From Paenibacillus harenae DSM 16969 (GTDB lineage: Bacteria; Bacillota; Bacilli; Paenibacillales; Paenibacillaceae), in assembly GCF_000422465.1 (NCBI RefSeq), contig NZ_AULV01000014.1, positions 62,001-126,000 on the forward strand: 64,000 nucleotides of DNA, given 5' to 3'. Position 1 is the stretch's first letter; each line of letters begins with the position of its first letter. A program made the translations under genes and the position numbers. Positions 51,196 to 61,775 of this stretch are shown piece by piece. The notes beneath the pieces are model-generated. The model was not told where the DNA came from and ran no database searches. It saw only the letters and a program-made list of their open reading frames with translations.

Positions 51196-52641
51196 ATGAG
51201 CGAGAAGCATTTTACGGATTATCCATTAAGTGAAGAAATCGTGAGAGCGCTCAATAGCTTAGGCTATGAGACGCCGACGGAGGTTCAGATCGAGGTCATT
51301 CCCGTTGCGCTTGAGAAGAAAGATCTTGTCGTTAAATCGCAGACAGGCAGCGGCAAAACAGCCGCTTACGGTATTCCGCTATGCGAGCTGGTCGATTGGA
51401 ACGAGAATAAACCGCAGGCATTAGTTCTGACGCCAACCCGCGAGCTCGCGGTACAGGTCAACGAAGACATCGCGAATATCGGGCGTTTTAAGCGGATCAA
51501 GGCGACGCCTCTCTACGGGAAACATCCTTTTCATATGCAAAAGGCTGAGTTAAAGCAAAGAACGCATATCGTTGTAGGCACGCCGGGGCGTGTGCTGGAT
51601 CATATTGAACGCGGCACGCTGTCGCTTGCGCGGATTGCCTATCTCGTCATTGATGAAGCCGACGAGATGCTGAATATGGGTTTTATTGAGCAGGTTCAGT
51701 CGATCATAGCGGCGCTCCCCGGCGACAGGGTTACCATGTTATTCTCCGCTACTTTCCCGGAGGATGTAGCCAAGCTGTCGCGCAAGTATATGAACCATCC
51801 CGTCCAGATTGAGATTCAAGCGAGCGGCATTACGACGGCTTCGATTGAACACTCCCTTATCCAGGTGCCGGAGGCGGACAAGCTGGCGCTGCTGCAGGAT
51901 TTGCTCATTGTAGAAAGCCCTGACAGCTGTATTATTTTCTGCCGTACCCAGGAGCATGTGGACCAATTATTCAGAGAGCTCGCCGATCTCGATTATCCAT
52001 GTGACCGTATTCACGGCGGTATGGAGCAGGAAGAGCGGTTCGAGGTGATGAATGCGTTCAGAAGAGGTCAATTCCGTTACTTGATTGCGACGGATGTAGC
52101 CGCCAGAGGGATCGATATTACCAATATTACGCATGTAATTAACTACGATATTCCGCTGGAGAAGGAAAGCTACGTTCACCGTACGGGGCGTACGGGACGC
52201 GCAGGCAAGACGGGCAAGGCGATTACCTTCGTCACTCCTAAGGATAACGGGCGGCTAGCCGATATTGAAGCGTATATTGGATTTGCGATTCCGAAAGTAA
52301 AGGCTCCCTCCGAGGAGGCTGTCGAACGCCGTAGAGACGAATTCGAACAGAAGCTGAATCTCGGGCCTGAGCTCAAAAAAGATAAGCGCGAGCAATTAAA
52401 CAAGCAGATCATGAAGCTTAATTTCAACGGCGGCAAGAAAAAGAAGCTTAGAGCCGTAGACTTCGTCGGCACCATTGCCAAGCTGGACGGAGTATCCGCG
52501 GACGATATCGGGATTATCACGATTCTCGATCATGTGACAGATGTGGAAATTCTGAACGGCAAAGGCTCGCTTGTGCTGGAAATGATGAAAAATACGACGG
52601 TGAAGGGCAAGCAGCTGAAGGTCCGCAGAGGGAAGAAATAA
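51196..52641 (+). CDS. dbpA: DEAD-box RNA helicase DbpA
   Basis: 481 residues. Q-motif ([10 protein letters not shown]), Walker [27 protein letters not shown] box in [13 protein letters not shown], and [13 protein letters not shown] are in order. The last 75 residues form the DbpA-type RNA-binding domain ([17 protein letters not shown] ... [11 protein letters not shown]) that in characterised members binds hairpin 92 of 23S rRNA. ATP-dependent remodelling during large-subunit assembly. Monocistronic with a strong terminator. Confidence 0.93.
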   Translation: MSEKHFTDYPLSEEIVRALNSLGYETPTEVQIEVIPVALEKKDLVVKSQTGSGKTAAYGIPLCELVDWNENKPQALVLTPTRELAVQVNEDIANIGRFKRIKATPLYGKHPFHMQKAELKQRTHIVVGTPGRVLDHIERGTLSLARIAYLVIDEADEMLNMGFIEQVQSIIAALPGDRVTMLFSATFPEDVAKLSRKYMNHPVQIEIQASGITTASIEHSLIQVPEADKLALLQDLLIVESPDSCIIFCRTQEHVDQLFRELADLDYPCDRIHGGMEQEERFEVMNAFRRGQFRYLIATDVAARGIDITNITHVINYDIPLEKESYVHRTGRTGRAGKTGKAITFVTPKDNGRLADIEAYIGFAIPKVKAPSEEAVERRRDEFEQKLNLGPELKKDKREQLNKQIMKLNFNGGKKKKLRAVDFVGTIAKLDGVSADDIGIITILDHVTDVEILNGKGSLVLEMMKNTTVKGKQLKVRRGKK

Positions 52642-52658
52642 AAATTGTAAAACGTAAG

Positions 52659-52697
52659 AAAGGCACATCGACTAAGATAGTCGATGTGCCTTTCAAT
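52659..52697 (+). terminator. dbpA terminator
   Basis: Perfect 15-bp stem (52659-52673 with 52679-52693, AAAGGCACATCGACT) and a five-base loop, then TTTC. It can serve both convergent genes. Confidence 0.88.
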
Positions 52698-52721
52698 TTC
52701 TATAATTGAATGAATATCGTT

Positions 52722-53006
52722 TCAAGGCTGTTCTCTGTTCGCGATTTGTTCTTGGGCGAGCCGGATCATTTCGCGAACCATGGAGCCGCCGATTTTGCCG
52801 CCGACATGTCCCACCGATTCCGTAGTCAGATGTCCGTTATCGCCTGCCTGCAGAGGAACGCCAAGCTCCCTGGCCACTTCGAATTTCACGTCGTCCGGCC
52901 GGTTCGGGTCAACCGCATAACCTTCCTGCTTCATGACATTTGCTTTAAAAGACTGCATCCCTTGCTCCACTCCCGGTACTGCATATCTTCTCCTTCTTCT
53001 TGCCAT
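52722..53006 (-). CDS. Alpha/beta-type small acid-soluble spore protein
   Basis: 94 residues from the ATG at 53006 with AAGGAGG upstream. The DNA-binding consensus is present: VKFEVARELGVPLQAGDNGH, LTTESVGHVGGKIGG and MVREMIRLAQEQ. FEVARELG includes the GPR protease cleavage region. Such proteins coat spore DNA and protect it. The N-terminus is longer and more basic (ARRRRRYAV) than the common 70-residue form. A CATGTTA sequence 30 bases upstream resembles a forespore -10 box. Confidence 0.9.
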   Translation of the reverse strand: MARRRRRYAVPGVEQGMQSFKANVMKQEGYAVDPNRPDDVKFEVARELGVPLQAGDNGHLTTESVGHVGGKIGGSMVREMIRLAQEQIANREQP

Positions 53007-53142
53007 TCTGCATGCCTCCTTGATGTCTTTGACCCTAACATGCCCGGAAGCACGAATTTTCATCCCGCCATCCGCCTTGATACGGAGTGCGGATTCGATT
53101 CAAGCCATGTGGTAAACTACGAACAAGGAGTTGATCAACCCA

Positions 53143-53523
53143 ATGGAATTTATAAACAGGATTGCAGAGGAGAAAATCAAGGAGGCCATCCGTCGCGGGG
53201 AATTCGATAATCTGCCTGGTACCGGCAAGCCGCTTCCGCCTGACGATATGGAGAATGTGCCGGAGGATCTCCGGGTTGGCTTCAAGCTGCTTAAGAACGC
53301 CGGGCTGATTCCGGAGGAAATGCAGCTTCGCAAAGAGATGGTCACGCTGGGCGATCTGCTCGCCGTCTGCCGCAACGATAACGAACGCAAGAAGCTTCAA
53401 AGCGAATTGTCGGCCAAGAGGCTTCGTTATCAGTCGCTAATGGCTGACCGCGGATGGCTGAATTCGGAAACGTTCACCGAATACGAGGATCAGATCCAAC
53501 GAAAACTAACCGAGAACAAATAA
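53143..53523 (+). CDS. DUF1992 (DnaJ-C28-like) protein
   Basis: 126 residues from the ATG at 53143 with AAGGAG upstream; the TTG at 53131 lies too close to that site. Conserved DUF1992 segments: EEKIKEAIRRGEFDNLPGTG, KPLPPDD, and LRVGFKLLKNAGLIPEEM. Soluble and helical. Function unknown in bacteria. Confidence 0.85.
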   Translation: MEFINRIAEEKIKEAIRRGEFDNLPGTGKPLPPDDMENVPEDLRVGFKLLKNAGLIPEEMQLRKEMVTLGDLLAVCRNDNERKKLQSELSAKRLRYQSLMADRGWLNSETFTEYEDQIQRKLTENK

Positions 53524-53535
53524 GAAGCATATTAG

Positions 53536-53573
53536 CCCGCCCGAGGTTGTTCTGACAGCCCCGGGCGGGTTTT
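53536..53573 (+). terminator. Rho-independent terminator
   Basis: CCCGCCCG (53536-53543) pairs with CGGGCGGG (53562-53569), followed by TTTT. Confidence 0.82.
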
Positions 53574-53691
53574 CTGTCCCCGCCATGTCATACAATATGC
53601 AGAAATTTGTATATTCTGTATATTTCATTGCTAAATACCGCAAAATAATTTCAGCAAGTAACAACACTTAAAACTTGGGGGGATTCAGGTT

Positions 53692-54729
53692 ATGGGAATT
53701 TTCTCAACCCAAAATAACGAAAGTACCGATAAGAAGTCGTTAACAGCAGCTGAAGTATCAGCTCTTTGGCTTCAATACATGGGCGATACGATGGCGGTCT
53801 GTATGTACAAATATTTTCTGCAAATTGTTGAAGACAAAGAAATACAGCCCGTCTTGAAGCTCGCGTTACAATTAGCCGAGAGTCATGTTGCAAAAATCAC
53901 CGCGTTCTTGAAAAGCGCAAATTTTCAGGTCCCCGTAGGATTTACGAATGATGACGTCAACCTTAGTGCTCCGCGTCTTTTTTCCGACCACTTTTTACTC
54001 TTCTACTCCTATATTATGACCATACATGGACTAACCGCTTATGGTTTGGCTATTACAAGCAGCGAGCGGCAAGACATCCAAAATTACTATTCTGAATGCA
54101 TGGAATCAACAAATAAATTGTTTCAAAAAATAACGGCTTTAGGTAAAACTCATCCTAAATTTTCGAGCATGCCCACTATCCCTTCTCCTCATGGGGCGGA
54201 ATTTATGAATTCTACGGGGATCCTTTCAAATCTATTAGGGGATAAGAGACCGCTCAATAGCTCTGAAATCGGTAATCTTTTCTTTAATTCCAAGAAAACC
54301 GCATTTGTTAGAACGTTAAGTTTAGCTTTTAGCCAAGTGACGGAACGGGAAGACGTTCGAAAATTTATGCAGAAAAACATTAAACTGGCGGGTAAAGACG
54401 CTGACAGCTTTAACGCTATTTTATTACAAGATGATTTGTCCATCCCTCAGAGGTGGGACGACGAGATCACGGATTCAACCGTAAGTCCGTTCTCGGACAA
54501 ATTGATGATGTTTCATGCGGCTTTTTTAGTAAACGCGGCACTTTCTTATTATGGCGCAGCTATAGGCTCCAGCTTAAGAACGGATGTTGTTTTAAACTAC
54601 AAGCAAGTATTTAATCACGCCATGCAGGCCGGCGTTATTTGTTACAATATTATGGTCAAATACGGCTGGATGGAGAAACAACCGGAAGCGGCTGACAGGA
54701 AGTCCCTATCGCAAAGCTCGTCGAAATGA
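53692..54729 (+). CDS. DUF3231 protein
   Basis: 345 residues with a GGGGGG ribosome site. Two copies of the DUF3231 helical bundle, about 20-170 and 190-335, with matching features (EVSALWLQYMGDTMAVCMYK; FSDHFLLFYSYIMTIHGLTA against FSDKLMMFHAAFLVNAALSY). Ferritin-like in outline, function not established; members occur in many spore formers. Monocistronic. Confidence 0.85.
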   Translation: MGIFSTQNNESTDKKSLTAAEVSALWLQYMGDTMAVCMYKYFLQIVEDKEIQPVLKLALQLAESHVAKITAFLKSANFQVPVGFTNDDVNLSAPRLFSDHFLLFYSYIMTIHGLTAYGLAITSSERQDIQNYYSECMESTNKLFQKITALGKTHPKFSSMPTIPSPHGAEFMNSTGILSNLLGDKRPLNSSEIGNLFFNSKKTAFVRTLSLAFSQVTEREDVRKFMQKNIKLAGKDADSFNAILLQDDLSIPQRWDDEITDSTVSPFSDKLMMFHAAFLVNAALSYYGAAIGSSLRTDVVLNYKQVFNHAMQAGVICYNIMVKYGWMEKQPEAADRKSLSQSSSK

Positions 54730-54827
54730 GACGGAACAAGTGTTTTTAGCATATTCATGGTCGTCTCCCGGAACGTCTCGGTTAATAGGATCAACCGTTA
54801 ATTTCCATATATTGATGACGTTATTCG

Positions 54828-55262
54828 TTACACCCGGTCGTAATCGGCTCTCCAATTTTGAATACCCCGCTTGATATGATCCGGGGTTGCGTTATCGCTC
54901 GTCGCCTTAGCGCATAAAACCAAAAATTCCTCATCCGAAGCAAAACGGAGCGCGATGATCTGATTGATCGTCAGACGGGGGTCCAGCAGCTTGCCTGTCA
55001 ATACGAAGTGCCGCAGATTTTCCTCCGCACGAATCGCCCGATCCTGAGCCTTACAAGCAAATGCCCGGGAAAATATCATGGTCATGACCATCATGAGGGA
55101 AAGGACTGCGAGTAACAGAGGGGCAAATAGCGAGTCTCCGCTTCCCACCGAAAGAATCAGAAACACGATTGCAGCGATCAGCGTGATCAAACCGAGCGGT
55201 ACAAGGAAAAAATGAAAAGCCGGAATCAACCTTACGTAGTTGCCGTAGTTTTGTGGTTTCAT
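54828..55262 (-). CDS. DUF6526-type membrane protein
   Basis: 144 residues from the ATG at 55262, ten bases after AAGGAG. Begins MKPQNYGNYVRLIPAFHFF and has two membrane helices (about 15-35 and 40-65), then FACKAQDRAIRAEENLRHF and a soluble C-terminus with LDPRLTINQIIALRFASDEE. This pattern fits the DUF6526 family of unknown function. Preceded directly by an operator identical in layout to that of the divergent TetR gene. Confidence 0.75.
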   Translation of the reverse strand: MKPQNYGNYVRLIPAFHFFLVPLGLITLIAAIVFLILSVGSGDSLFAPLLLAVLSLMMVMTMIFSRAFACKAQDRAIRAEENLRHFVLTGKLLDPRLTINQIIALRFASDEEFLVLCAKATSDNATPDHIKRGIQNWRADYDRV

Positions 55263-55291
55263 GTAGAGCATTCTCCTTTTTTGTCGGATTT

Positions 55292-55309
55292 TGAGTGAGT
55301 CCACACTCA
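55292..55309. promoter_or_regulatory. TetR operator before DUF6526 gene
   Basis: TGAGTGAGTCCACACTCA: arms TGAGTG/CACTCA around six bases, same arms and spacing as 55388-55405. Confidence 0.8.
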
Positions 55310-55380
55310 TGTCGCATCATACGCTTTTCCAGCATATCCTTGCTCACCCTTACATACCCTATTACATCCCGTAACACCTC

Positions 55381-55409
55381 TTGACATTGAGTGATCACAC
55401 ACTCATAAT
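55381..55409 (+). promoter_or_regulatory. TetR-gene promoter with internal operator
   Basis: TTGACA (55381-55386) and CATAAT (55404-55409) with a 17-base spacer. The palindrome TGAGTGATCACACACTCA (55388-55405) fills the spacer. Confidence 0.8.
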
Positions 55410-55458
55410 ATGAGCATAAACAGCTTTTTATGACCTGTCAATAGAGCGAGGGATAATA

Positions 55459-56046
55459 TTGGATTTAAAAACCAAAATAGCCGAAGCAGCCGAACGGGTG
55501 CTGTTAACGAACGGGCTTGCCAAAACCACGACAAAGGAAATCGCCCGGGCAGCCGGCTGTTCCGAAGGATCGTTATATAACCATTATAGAAGCAAGGAAG
55601 ATATATTTCTCCATGTTCTACGAGGGCAATTAATAAATTTGATGAGAACCTTAACATCGCTTCAAAGCCTTGCCGGTAAAGAAACGGTGCGGAGAAATCT
55701 GGAGCAGGTGGCTCTTGCGGCGCTGGAGGATTACCATAATTCCATGTCTTTGATCTGCTCCATCTTCTCGGAACCGGAGATTTTGCTTCGTCACCGGGAA
55801 GGTTTTACTTTGCGCAATGAAGGACCGCATTGCGCCAACGAGGCGGTTGAAGCTTACTTGTTAAAGGAGAAACATCTTGGCCGAATCCGGGAGGAAGCGA
55901 ATCCGGGAGCCGTAGCGGATTTGTTGCTGGGAAGCTGCTTTCAACATGCGTTCCAGTCGAACTTTTTAGGCAAAGAAGAATCCCAAGAAGAACGGATTGA
56001 ATTTGCGAACCGTGTTTTGGATGCGTTGGATCCCGGACTAGCCTAA
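55459..56046 (+). CDS. TetR/AcrR-family regulator
   Basis: 195 residues from a TTG preceded by GCGAGGG. HTH: VLLTNGLAKTTTKEIARAAG then CSEGSLYNHYRSKEDIFL. The C-terminal domain has a Cys/His-containing patch (GPHCANE) of unknown meaning. Divergent from the DUF6526 gene, with matching operators before both genes, so it probably represses both. Confidence 0.88.
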   Translation: MDLKTKIAEAAERVLLTNGLAKTTTKEIARAAGCSEGSLYNHYRSKEDIFLHVLRGQLINLMRTLTSLQSLAGKETVRRNLEQVALAALEDYHNSMSLICSIFSEPEILLRHREGFTLRNEGPHCANEAVEAYLLKEKHLGRIREEANPGAVADLLLGSCFQHAFQSNFLGKEESQEERIEFANRVLDALDPGLA

Positions 56047-56076
56047 GGACATTCACGCGTTACGGCGAGAATTTAA

Positions 56077-56100
56077 AGGGCACTCCTACGGGAGCGCCCT
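56077..56100. terminator. Hairpin between convergent genes
   Basis: AGGGCACTCC and GGGAGCGCCCT form a 10-bp stem with one mismatch and a short loop, followed on the minus strand by TTTAAATT. Likely ends the polysaccharide operon. Confidence 0.6.
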
Positions 56101-56130
56101 CTAAAAATCTCATTGTTCGTCCATGCTTGC

Positions 56131-59100
56131 TTACCCCCTCTCAAAGCGGAACGCATCGAAGTCGAAGCTGCTTCCCGGCAGGAAGATGAAGGTCACCTTT
56201 TGCATCCCCGTCACCCTCTCCAAATCGAATGCTCTTTCTTCATATCCGTCGGATTTCTCGAATTCCACGAGTTGATTGCTTTCGCCGTCCTCGCCTGCAA
56301 ACCGGATATGGATGGTGTTCTTGTCGATGGGCGATCTGCCGTTTATGACAAGCCTCGAAGTCCCTTCACCGGTAAAATCCATATGCGCGAATTCGAGGGA
56401 GACGTTATTCCCGATGCCTTCTACACGGCCGTCCAAGGCGGTAAACGCATCGCCGTAGATCCGGTCGCAGGAAGCCGCCGCGTTACGTTCGAACGCCCGG
56501 CTCTGACGCGCAAAGGAAAACCCTTTGATGTGCACCTTCTGACGCAGCACGAAACAAATCGACGTAATCCCGCGCAGCCTCTTGGTCAAGCGGTAGGTTT
56601 CTTCCTGATACACGTTCCATTTGGAAGGCTTCTGATAGATCACGTCGGCGACTAAGGCGCTGCCCGCTTCACCCGGCATGCCTTCCCAAATTTGCAGCGC
56701 ATAAGGCTCGCTGGATAAAGCGAAGATCGGAATCGTGATGGTATCGGAGCCGAATGGGCCAAAGTCGATATCGCGGAAGCCTACCTGCGTTTCGCCGTCG
56801 CGGCTGGTCGCCACGCCTCTCTCGTTGCCGTTCCCGACATCGCCTTTGCCGTAATCGTAAAGCCCCGCCGAGATAAACCCGTACGGATCCTTATAGGCCG
56901 TGCCGAGACCAGTTGCCGTGAACTCCAGCTGGGAGATGAGCTTCGTCTTGTCCGTGCCGTTCCTGCTCGTGCAGCGAAGACGGAATGCGCCGTCGCCGAT
57001 CGCGGTGATCTTCGCTTCAAGCCCGCTTCCTTCGACCTTGGCGATATTCGAGTCGATCCCTTCATCCGTAACGACGCGCCACTCTACGTCCCGATACGAA
57101 GTATTCTCCGGCCATAGCTTGGCCCGGACAACGATCTCTTTGGCGGATTCGTTGAAGCTCTGCCCCGCTTCGCTGACGATTTCGATCTTTCGCAGCGGAA
57201 TTTCCTCCTTGCAGCCGGCCACGCATGGCAATTCTTGATTCCTTACGCTCGCGGACAGCCCTTCCGGCACCCCGCCTTCAGCCGCATAAGATACGAACTC
57301 CGCAGCCTCGGATGGCATGCCCTCGGAGGATACTTCGATTCTGATCTTCCCGGGCTGCAGCGTTGCGCCAATGATCGCCATAAGTTTGCCGCTGAACAAT
57401 CTTCTGCTGACGCCCTTGTAGGGATCAAAATCAGTGCTGTCCCCATTATCGAGCCCAAGCAGCCTGCCTTCACCCGTAACCTCCACGCGTACGCGATTAT
57501 TCGCGTTGTCGACGGGATGTCCCTCTTCGTCCGCCATGCCGATTTCCACGAAAATAAGATCCGTGCCGTCCGCCGCGAGATTCTCTTTGTCCGCTTGAAG
57601 AGTAATCGATTTCGCATCGCTGAAGGATCTTCGGACATCGGCAGCAATGATATTGCCCGCTTCGTCATAAGCGATCGCCTTGATCTCCCCCTGCGCGTAA
57701 GGGAGCTTCCACCAACCGACCAGCTGCGTTCCATGCTCATGATCGATCTCATGCGTTCCGACGGTCTCATCGTTGAACAGGAGCTCGATCTTTGGGGCGT
57801 TCGAGCAGACGCGAATATCGATGGTTTGCCCGTTGTTGAAGTCCCAGTACGGGAACACATGCACCATCGGATGCGTGCGGTAATCGGTCCAGGCAGCCTG
57901 ATAGATATAATAGGAGTCTTTCGGGAACGTAGCCGTATCGATCTGTCCGAAATAACTGTTTTTGGTATGGTACGGGGTAGGTTCGCCGATATAGTCGAAT
58001 CCCGTCCATAGGAATTGGCCCAGGGAGAACGGCGTATCTCTCTCCGCCAAGATACAGGCCTCCGCGGACTTCGCCCCCCAGCTTGTCGAACTGTTCCCCA
58101 GAGCGGAGCATTGCTCGTCGTCGTCGGCCAGAATCGACTTGTCGAACGGGAAGTGATAGATGCCCCTGCTCTGAACGACCGAGGCGGTCTCGCTCCCATA
58201 GATAATCCAATCCGGATGCTCTTCATGATGCTTGCGGTAATATTTCTCCGCATAGTTATAGCCGGCAAGCTTCACGATATCGGCGCACTTCTGCGCATTC
58301 TCCCAAGGCATGTAGTTGGAGCCGATCGTCACTCTCGCGTTCTGCTTCGGATCGAACTCCTGCACATACGCCATGAGCATTCTGACGACTTCTTGCCCTC
58401 TCTCGTCCGCATGCGTATCGTAAATTTCGTTCCCGATGCTCCACATGAGCAAGCTCGGATGGTTTCGGTCCCGCAGCACCCAGCTTCTCACGTCGCGATA
58501 AGCCCACTCTTCAAAAAATCTTGCATAATCGTACGGCGTCTTGGATCGTTCCCACATGTCGAACGCTTCCGAGACGATGAACAGTCCCATCTCATCCGCC
58601 AAATCCATGAGTTCCGGAGCCGGCATATTGTGAGCCGTACGGATCGCGTTTACGCCCATCTCTTTCAAAATCACGATTCTTCTCCGCAACGCGTTGACGT
58701 TGAACGCCGCTCCCAGAGCGCCAAGATCGTGATGCTCGCAGACGCCGTTCAGCTTCAGCTTTCTCCCGTTCACCTGAAGTCCCTGCTCCGGATCGAGCAC
58801 AATCGTCCGGAAGCCGAGATGCTGCGTAATCGTCTCTTGGACTACGAAAGGTTGTTCTTCAGCCGGCTCGTCCGCCCTGCTCTGCAGCCGGGTGACCAAT
58901 TGGTACAGGTTGGGCTCGTCAGGGCTCCATAACAAAGGCTTCTCCACGATTAAGGTTTGGCGATTCCGCGTAATTGAGTCTCGGCCAGCCGTTACCTGCT
59001 CTGAACCGGCAGCGATCGGCTGGCCCTGATAGATGACTTGATGCGAGATGATTGCATCTTCTTCGCTGTGCACATCCGTGTCGATCTCCACGGACCAAAC

Positions 59101-59586
59101 GTCGCCCTGCCGCTTGGTCGAGACGTACACGCCGTCCGTTGCGATATAAGAGCTGTCCCTCGTCTTCAACCAGACGTTCCGATAGATGCCCGCTCCCGAA
59201 TACCATCGGCTGTTCGGACTCTGGTGCACCACCTTCACGACGATTTCGTTATCCCCTTCTGCGACGGCCTCCGTCATGTCGTGCTCGAAGGAAGAGTAAC
59301 CATACTTCCATTCGCCGACCAACCGTCCGTTGACATAGACGGATGAATCCATGTATACGCCGTCGAAGCATAGCAGAAGCTGTTGTTTCCGGCTGCCGTC
59401 CTCTTTCGTCCGGGTAAACCTTTTCCGATACCAGCCGATACCGTTCTCATAAAGCGCGGTCGTTTGGTAAATCAGCCAATCATGAGGCAAATCCACCGGT
59501 TCGAAGCGCAACCCGACTTGATCCGCAGCATCCGGGCCGCTCTTGGCAAATTCCCATCCGTCGTTGAACAATTTTTTCATATTCAT
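56131..59586 (-). CDS. GH2 family glycosidase with C-terminal CBM6-like domain
   Basis: 1151 residues. Sugar-binding jelly roll (about 1-140), Ig-like domain (about 145-265) and TIM barrel with acid/base E387 (WSIGNEI) and nucleophile E466 (YGSETAS), the GH2 beta-galactosidase/beta-xylosidase-type pattern. Ig-like domains with DUF4982 follow (VHVFPYWDF, then SITLQADKENLAADGTDLIF). The last 140 residues have a CBM6-like pattern ending SSFDFDAFRFERG. No signal peptide, so it probably acts in the cytoplasm on imported oligosaccharides. Exact sugar specificity cannot be read; the GH67 gene upstream points to xylan side-chain or backbone oligomers. Confidence 0.88.
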   Translation of the reverse strand: MNMKKLFNDGWEFAKSGPDAADQVGLRFEPVDLPHDWLIYQTTALYENGIGWYRKRFTRTKEDGSRKQQLLLCFDGVYMDSSVYVNGRLVGEWKYGYSSFEHDMTEAVAEGDNEIVVKVVHQSPNSRWYSGAGIYRNVWLKTRDSSYIATDGVYVSTKRQGDVWSVEIDTDVHSEEDAIISHQVIYQGQPIAAGSEQVTAGRDSITRNRQTLIVEKPLLWSPDEPNLYQLVTRLQSRADEPAEEQPFVVQETITQHLGFRTIVLDPEQGLQVNGRKLKLNGVCEHHDLGALGAAFNVNALRRRIVILKEMGVNAIRTAHNMPAPELMDLADEMGLFIVSEAFDMWERSKTPYDYARFFEEWAYRDVRSWVLRDRNHPSLLMWSIGNEIYDTHADERGQEVVRMLMAYVQEFDPKQNARVTIGSNYMPWENAQKCADIVKLAGYNYAEKYYRKHHEEHPDWIIYGSETASVVQSRGIYHFPFDKSILADDDEQCSALGNSSTSWGAKSAEACILAERDTPFSLGQFLWTGFDYIGEPTPYHTKNSYFGQIDTATFPKDSYYIYQAAWTDYRTHPMVHVFPYWDFNNGQTIDIRVCSNAPKIELLFNDETVGTHEIDHEHGTQLVGWWKLPYAQGEIKAIAYDEAGNIIAADVRRSFSDAKSITLQADKENLAADGTDLIFVEIGMADEEGHPVDNANNRVRVEVTGEGRLLGLDNGDSTDFDPYKGVSRRLFSGKLMAIIGATLQPGKIRIEVSSEGMPSEAAEFVSYAAEGGVPEGLSASVRNQELPCVAGCKEEIPLRKIEIVSEAGQSFNESAKEIVVRAKLWPENTSYRDVEWRVVTDEGIDSNIAKVEGSGLEAKITAIGDGAFRLRCTSRNGTDKTKLISQLEFTATGLGTAYKDPYGFISAGLYDYGKGDVGNGNERGVATSRDGETQVGFRDIDFGPFGSDTITIPIFALSSEPYALQIWEGMPGEAGSALVADVIYQKPSKWNVYQEETYRLTKRLRGITSICFVLRQKVHIKGFSFARQSRAFERNAAASCDRIYGDAFTALDGRVEGIGNNVSLEFAHMDFTGEGTSRLVINGRSPIDKNTIHIRFAGEDGESNQLVEFEKSDGYEERAFDLERVTGMQKVTFIFLPGSSFDFDAFRFERG

Positions 59587-59613
59587 AGTCGATGAGCTCG
59601 CTTTCGTTTATTT

Positions 59614-61692
59614 TCAATAAATCAGGCGGCCTTGCCGGTCGGCAATACCCGACTTCCGGTAGAAATACGTATTAATGACGTCCCGCCATTCCTTGGCGTG
59701 CTGACTTTGCTCGGTCAAACGGAAGGCGACAAGCTCGTAATAAGCTTCGTCAATCCTGCCTCTGAGCGTTTGCCATGATTCCAACAAAGCAGCTGCTTCT
59801 TCCACGCCGTCGAAGTGCGTGTCGTAAATATGCTGGATCACCGTCTTGCCGCTCTTTAAGACATGGGTGTATGGGACATGATGGAAGAACAGCAACAGTT
59901 CATCGGGACAAAGCTCCAGTGAGTTATACGTCTCGCGCCAAGGAGAATGGTATTGCGCCGCGTATCCGGTTCCCGTCTCGATCGTTCGATCGACCCCGAT
60001 GCCTTGGCAATCCGCGAAGTGGTACGTCCCCCACTTCGAATACTCGTATCCATCCACGTTCGGCCCGTAATGATGATTCGGATTGACCATCCAGCCGACG
60101 CCGAGCGGTGAGGTGTAGCTCTCATAGATCCTCCAAGACTTCAGCAGGATGTCCGAGACGACCTCTTCAACTGCCGGATCGCATCCGAGGCTGAGCCGAA
60201 TCCATTCACTCGTTATCCGCTCGGCGGATAACGCCGGGTTCCAAGCCAAGCGTCCGTAACCGTACAGGTTCGCCTGGGCAAGCGGATGCCCGGTCCAGCA
60301 CGCATCGTCCCCGATGTTCGATACGGCCGCCAGTCCTCCGTATGGACGGCCCTGCAAGGCGCCGCTCGCGATCTTGTCGACGGTGGAACCCTCGCCGTGG
60401 GCATGCGTATCGAAACCGAGCACCTCTTTCCATAACGGCACCAGGTAGCAGACATGCTTCTGCTGCCCCGTATATTCCTGCGTAATTTGCAGCTCCAGCA
60501 TTTGGTTCGTACGGCTCAGTCCTCCGAACAAAGGCGATACCGGCTCGCGTACCTGGAAATCCATCGGCCCGTTCTTGATTTGCAGGATGACGTTGTCCGC
60601 GAAGCGGCCGTCGAGCGGCATGAAATGATCGTAGGCCGCCTTGGCGCGGTCCGTCGACCGGTCGCGCCAATCCTGAAGGCAGTTGTAGACGAAGCAGCGC
60701 CAGATGACTAACCCGCCGTGCGGAGCAAGCGCCTCCGCCAGCAGGTTCGCTCCGTCGGCATGGTCCCGTCCGTAAGTGAAAGGACCGGGACGAAATTCGG
60801 AGTCGGCCTTCACGAGAAAACCGCCGAAATCGGGAATCGCACGGTAGAGATCCGCCGCTCGTTCGGCCCACCAATTTTTCACCGATGGATCCAGGGGGTC
60901 GGCCGTTTGCAGTCCGCCGATCGCGATCGGACTCGCAAAGTTAATGCTAAGAAATAATTTGATGCCGTACGCTCCAAGAACATCCGCCATTTTCGATAAC
61001 GTCTGCTCATACTCCGCGGTTATTAATTTGGTTTCTTCGCGATGAACATTGACATTATTGATCGCGATGGCGTTGATCCCGGCAGAGGCCAAGAGCCGGG
61101 CATAGTCTCGGATTCGCGCGAAGTCCTCTACAAAACCGTTGTTGCGGTAAAAAAACGATTTTCCCGCATACCCGCGTTCAATCGAACCGTCCATGTTGTC
61201 CCATTGATTGATCATCCGCAAGCCGCTCGCGGGACTCTCCGCGATGTACAGCTCGTCTATCGGCTCTCTCATCTGCATGATCCGAATCAGGTGAAAGACG
61301 CCATACAACGCGCCCCGATCCGACGCCCCGATGACCGCAATACGGTCCGGCTCTCCCTTCTCGCCTTTGAGCGTCCGAATCACATACCCTTCATCGCCGA
61401 GCGCAGCCGCACCTGAGACAACCATCTGATCGATCTCCGTATCGCCTCTGCCTGTAACGCCGATCATTACGTCCGGCATCTGACGATCTCGACTCGAAGC
61501 AAGCCCGGGTTTGTGCCCGGTCATGGCCTCAACCGCTTCCGCCAGCTCTCTTGCTGCCGTATTCAGCACTTTGGTCTGCCCGGCGATTGCGATTGCCTGG
61601 CAACGCATACGGTACGCTTCCCGCAGCACGTCCCTCTCGACCGATTCATACCGCAGCCACGCTTCATAACCCATCTTTGCGCCTGTTTCCAT
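59614..61692 (-). CDS. aguA: GH67 alpha-glucuronidase
   Basis: 692 residues; GGAGGGATC ribosome site. Removes 4-O-methyl-glucuronic acid from the non-reducing end of aldouronic acids derived from glucuronoxylan. Family features: [38 protein letters not shown] with probable acid E299, and AYDHF plus [14 protein letters not shown] with D355 and E383 in the spacing of the known Asp/Glu pair. No signal peptide, hence cytoplasmic, acting after import. 27 bases separate it from the GH2 gene. Confidence 0.93.
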   Translation of the reverse strand: METGAKMGYEAWLRYESVERDVLREAYRMRCQAIAIAGQTKVLNTAARELAEAVEAMTGHKPGLASSRDRQMPDVMIGVTGRGDTEIDQMVVSGAAALGDEGYVIRTLKGEKGEPDRIAVIGASDRGALYGVFHLIRIMQMREPIDELYIAESPASGLRMINQWDNMDGSIERGYAGKSFFYRNNGFVEDFARIRDYARLLASAGINAIAINNVNVHREETKLITAEYEQTLSKMADVLGAYGIKLFLSINFASPIAIGGLQTADPLDPSVKNWWAERAADLYRAIPDFGGFLVKADSEFRPGPFTYGRDHADGANLLAEALAPHGGLVIWRCFVYNCLQDWRDRSTDRAKAAYDHFMPLDGRFADNVILQIKNGPMDFQVREPVSPLFGGLSRTNQMLELQITQEYTGQQKHVCYLVPLWKEVLGFDTHAHGEGSTVDKIASGALQGRPYGGLAAVSNIGDDACWTGHPLAQANLYGYGRLAWNPALSAERITSEWIRLSLGCDPAVEEVVSDILLKSWRIYESYTSPLGVGWMVNPNHHYGPNVDGYEYSKWGTYHFADCQGIGVDRTIETGTGYAAQYHSPWRETYNSLELCPDELLLFFHHVPYTHVLKSGKTVIQHIYDTHFDGVEEAAALLESWQTLRGRIDEAYYELVAFRLTEQSQHAKEWRDVINTYFYRKSGIADRQGRLIY

Positions 61693-61775
61693 TTTAAAGA
61701 TCCCTCCGTTTTAACGAAAGGGCCAAATGCATGATCCATTGGAACAACATGCACCCAGCCCTGTTTTATTAAAAC

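Noticed and set aside
57235..58932. Long plus-strand frames opposite the GH2 gene
   Set aside because: Shadows of a GC-rich coding gene; His/Arg-rich content and no translation signals.
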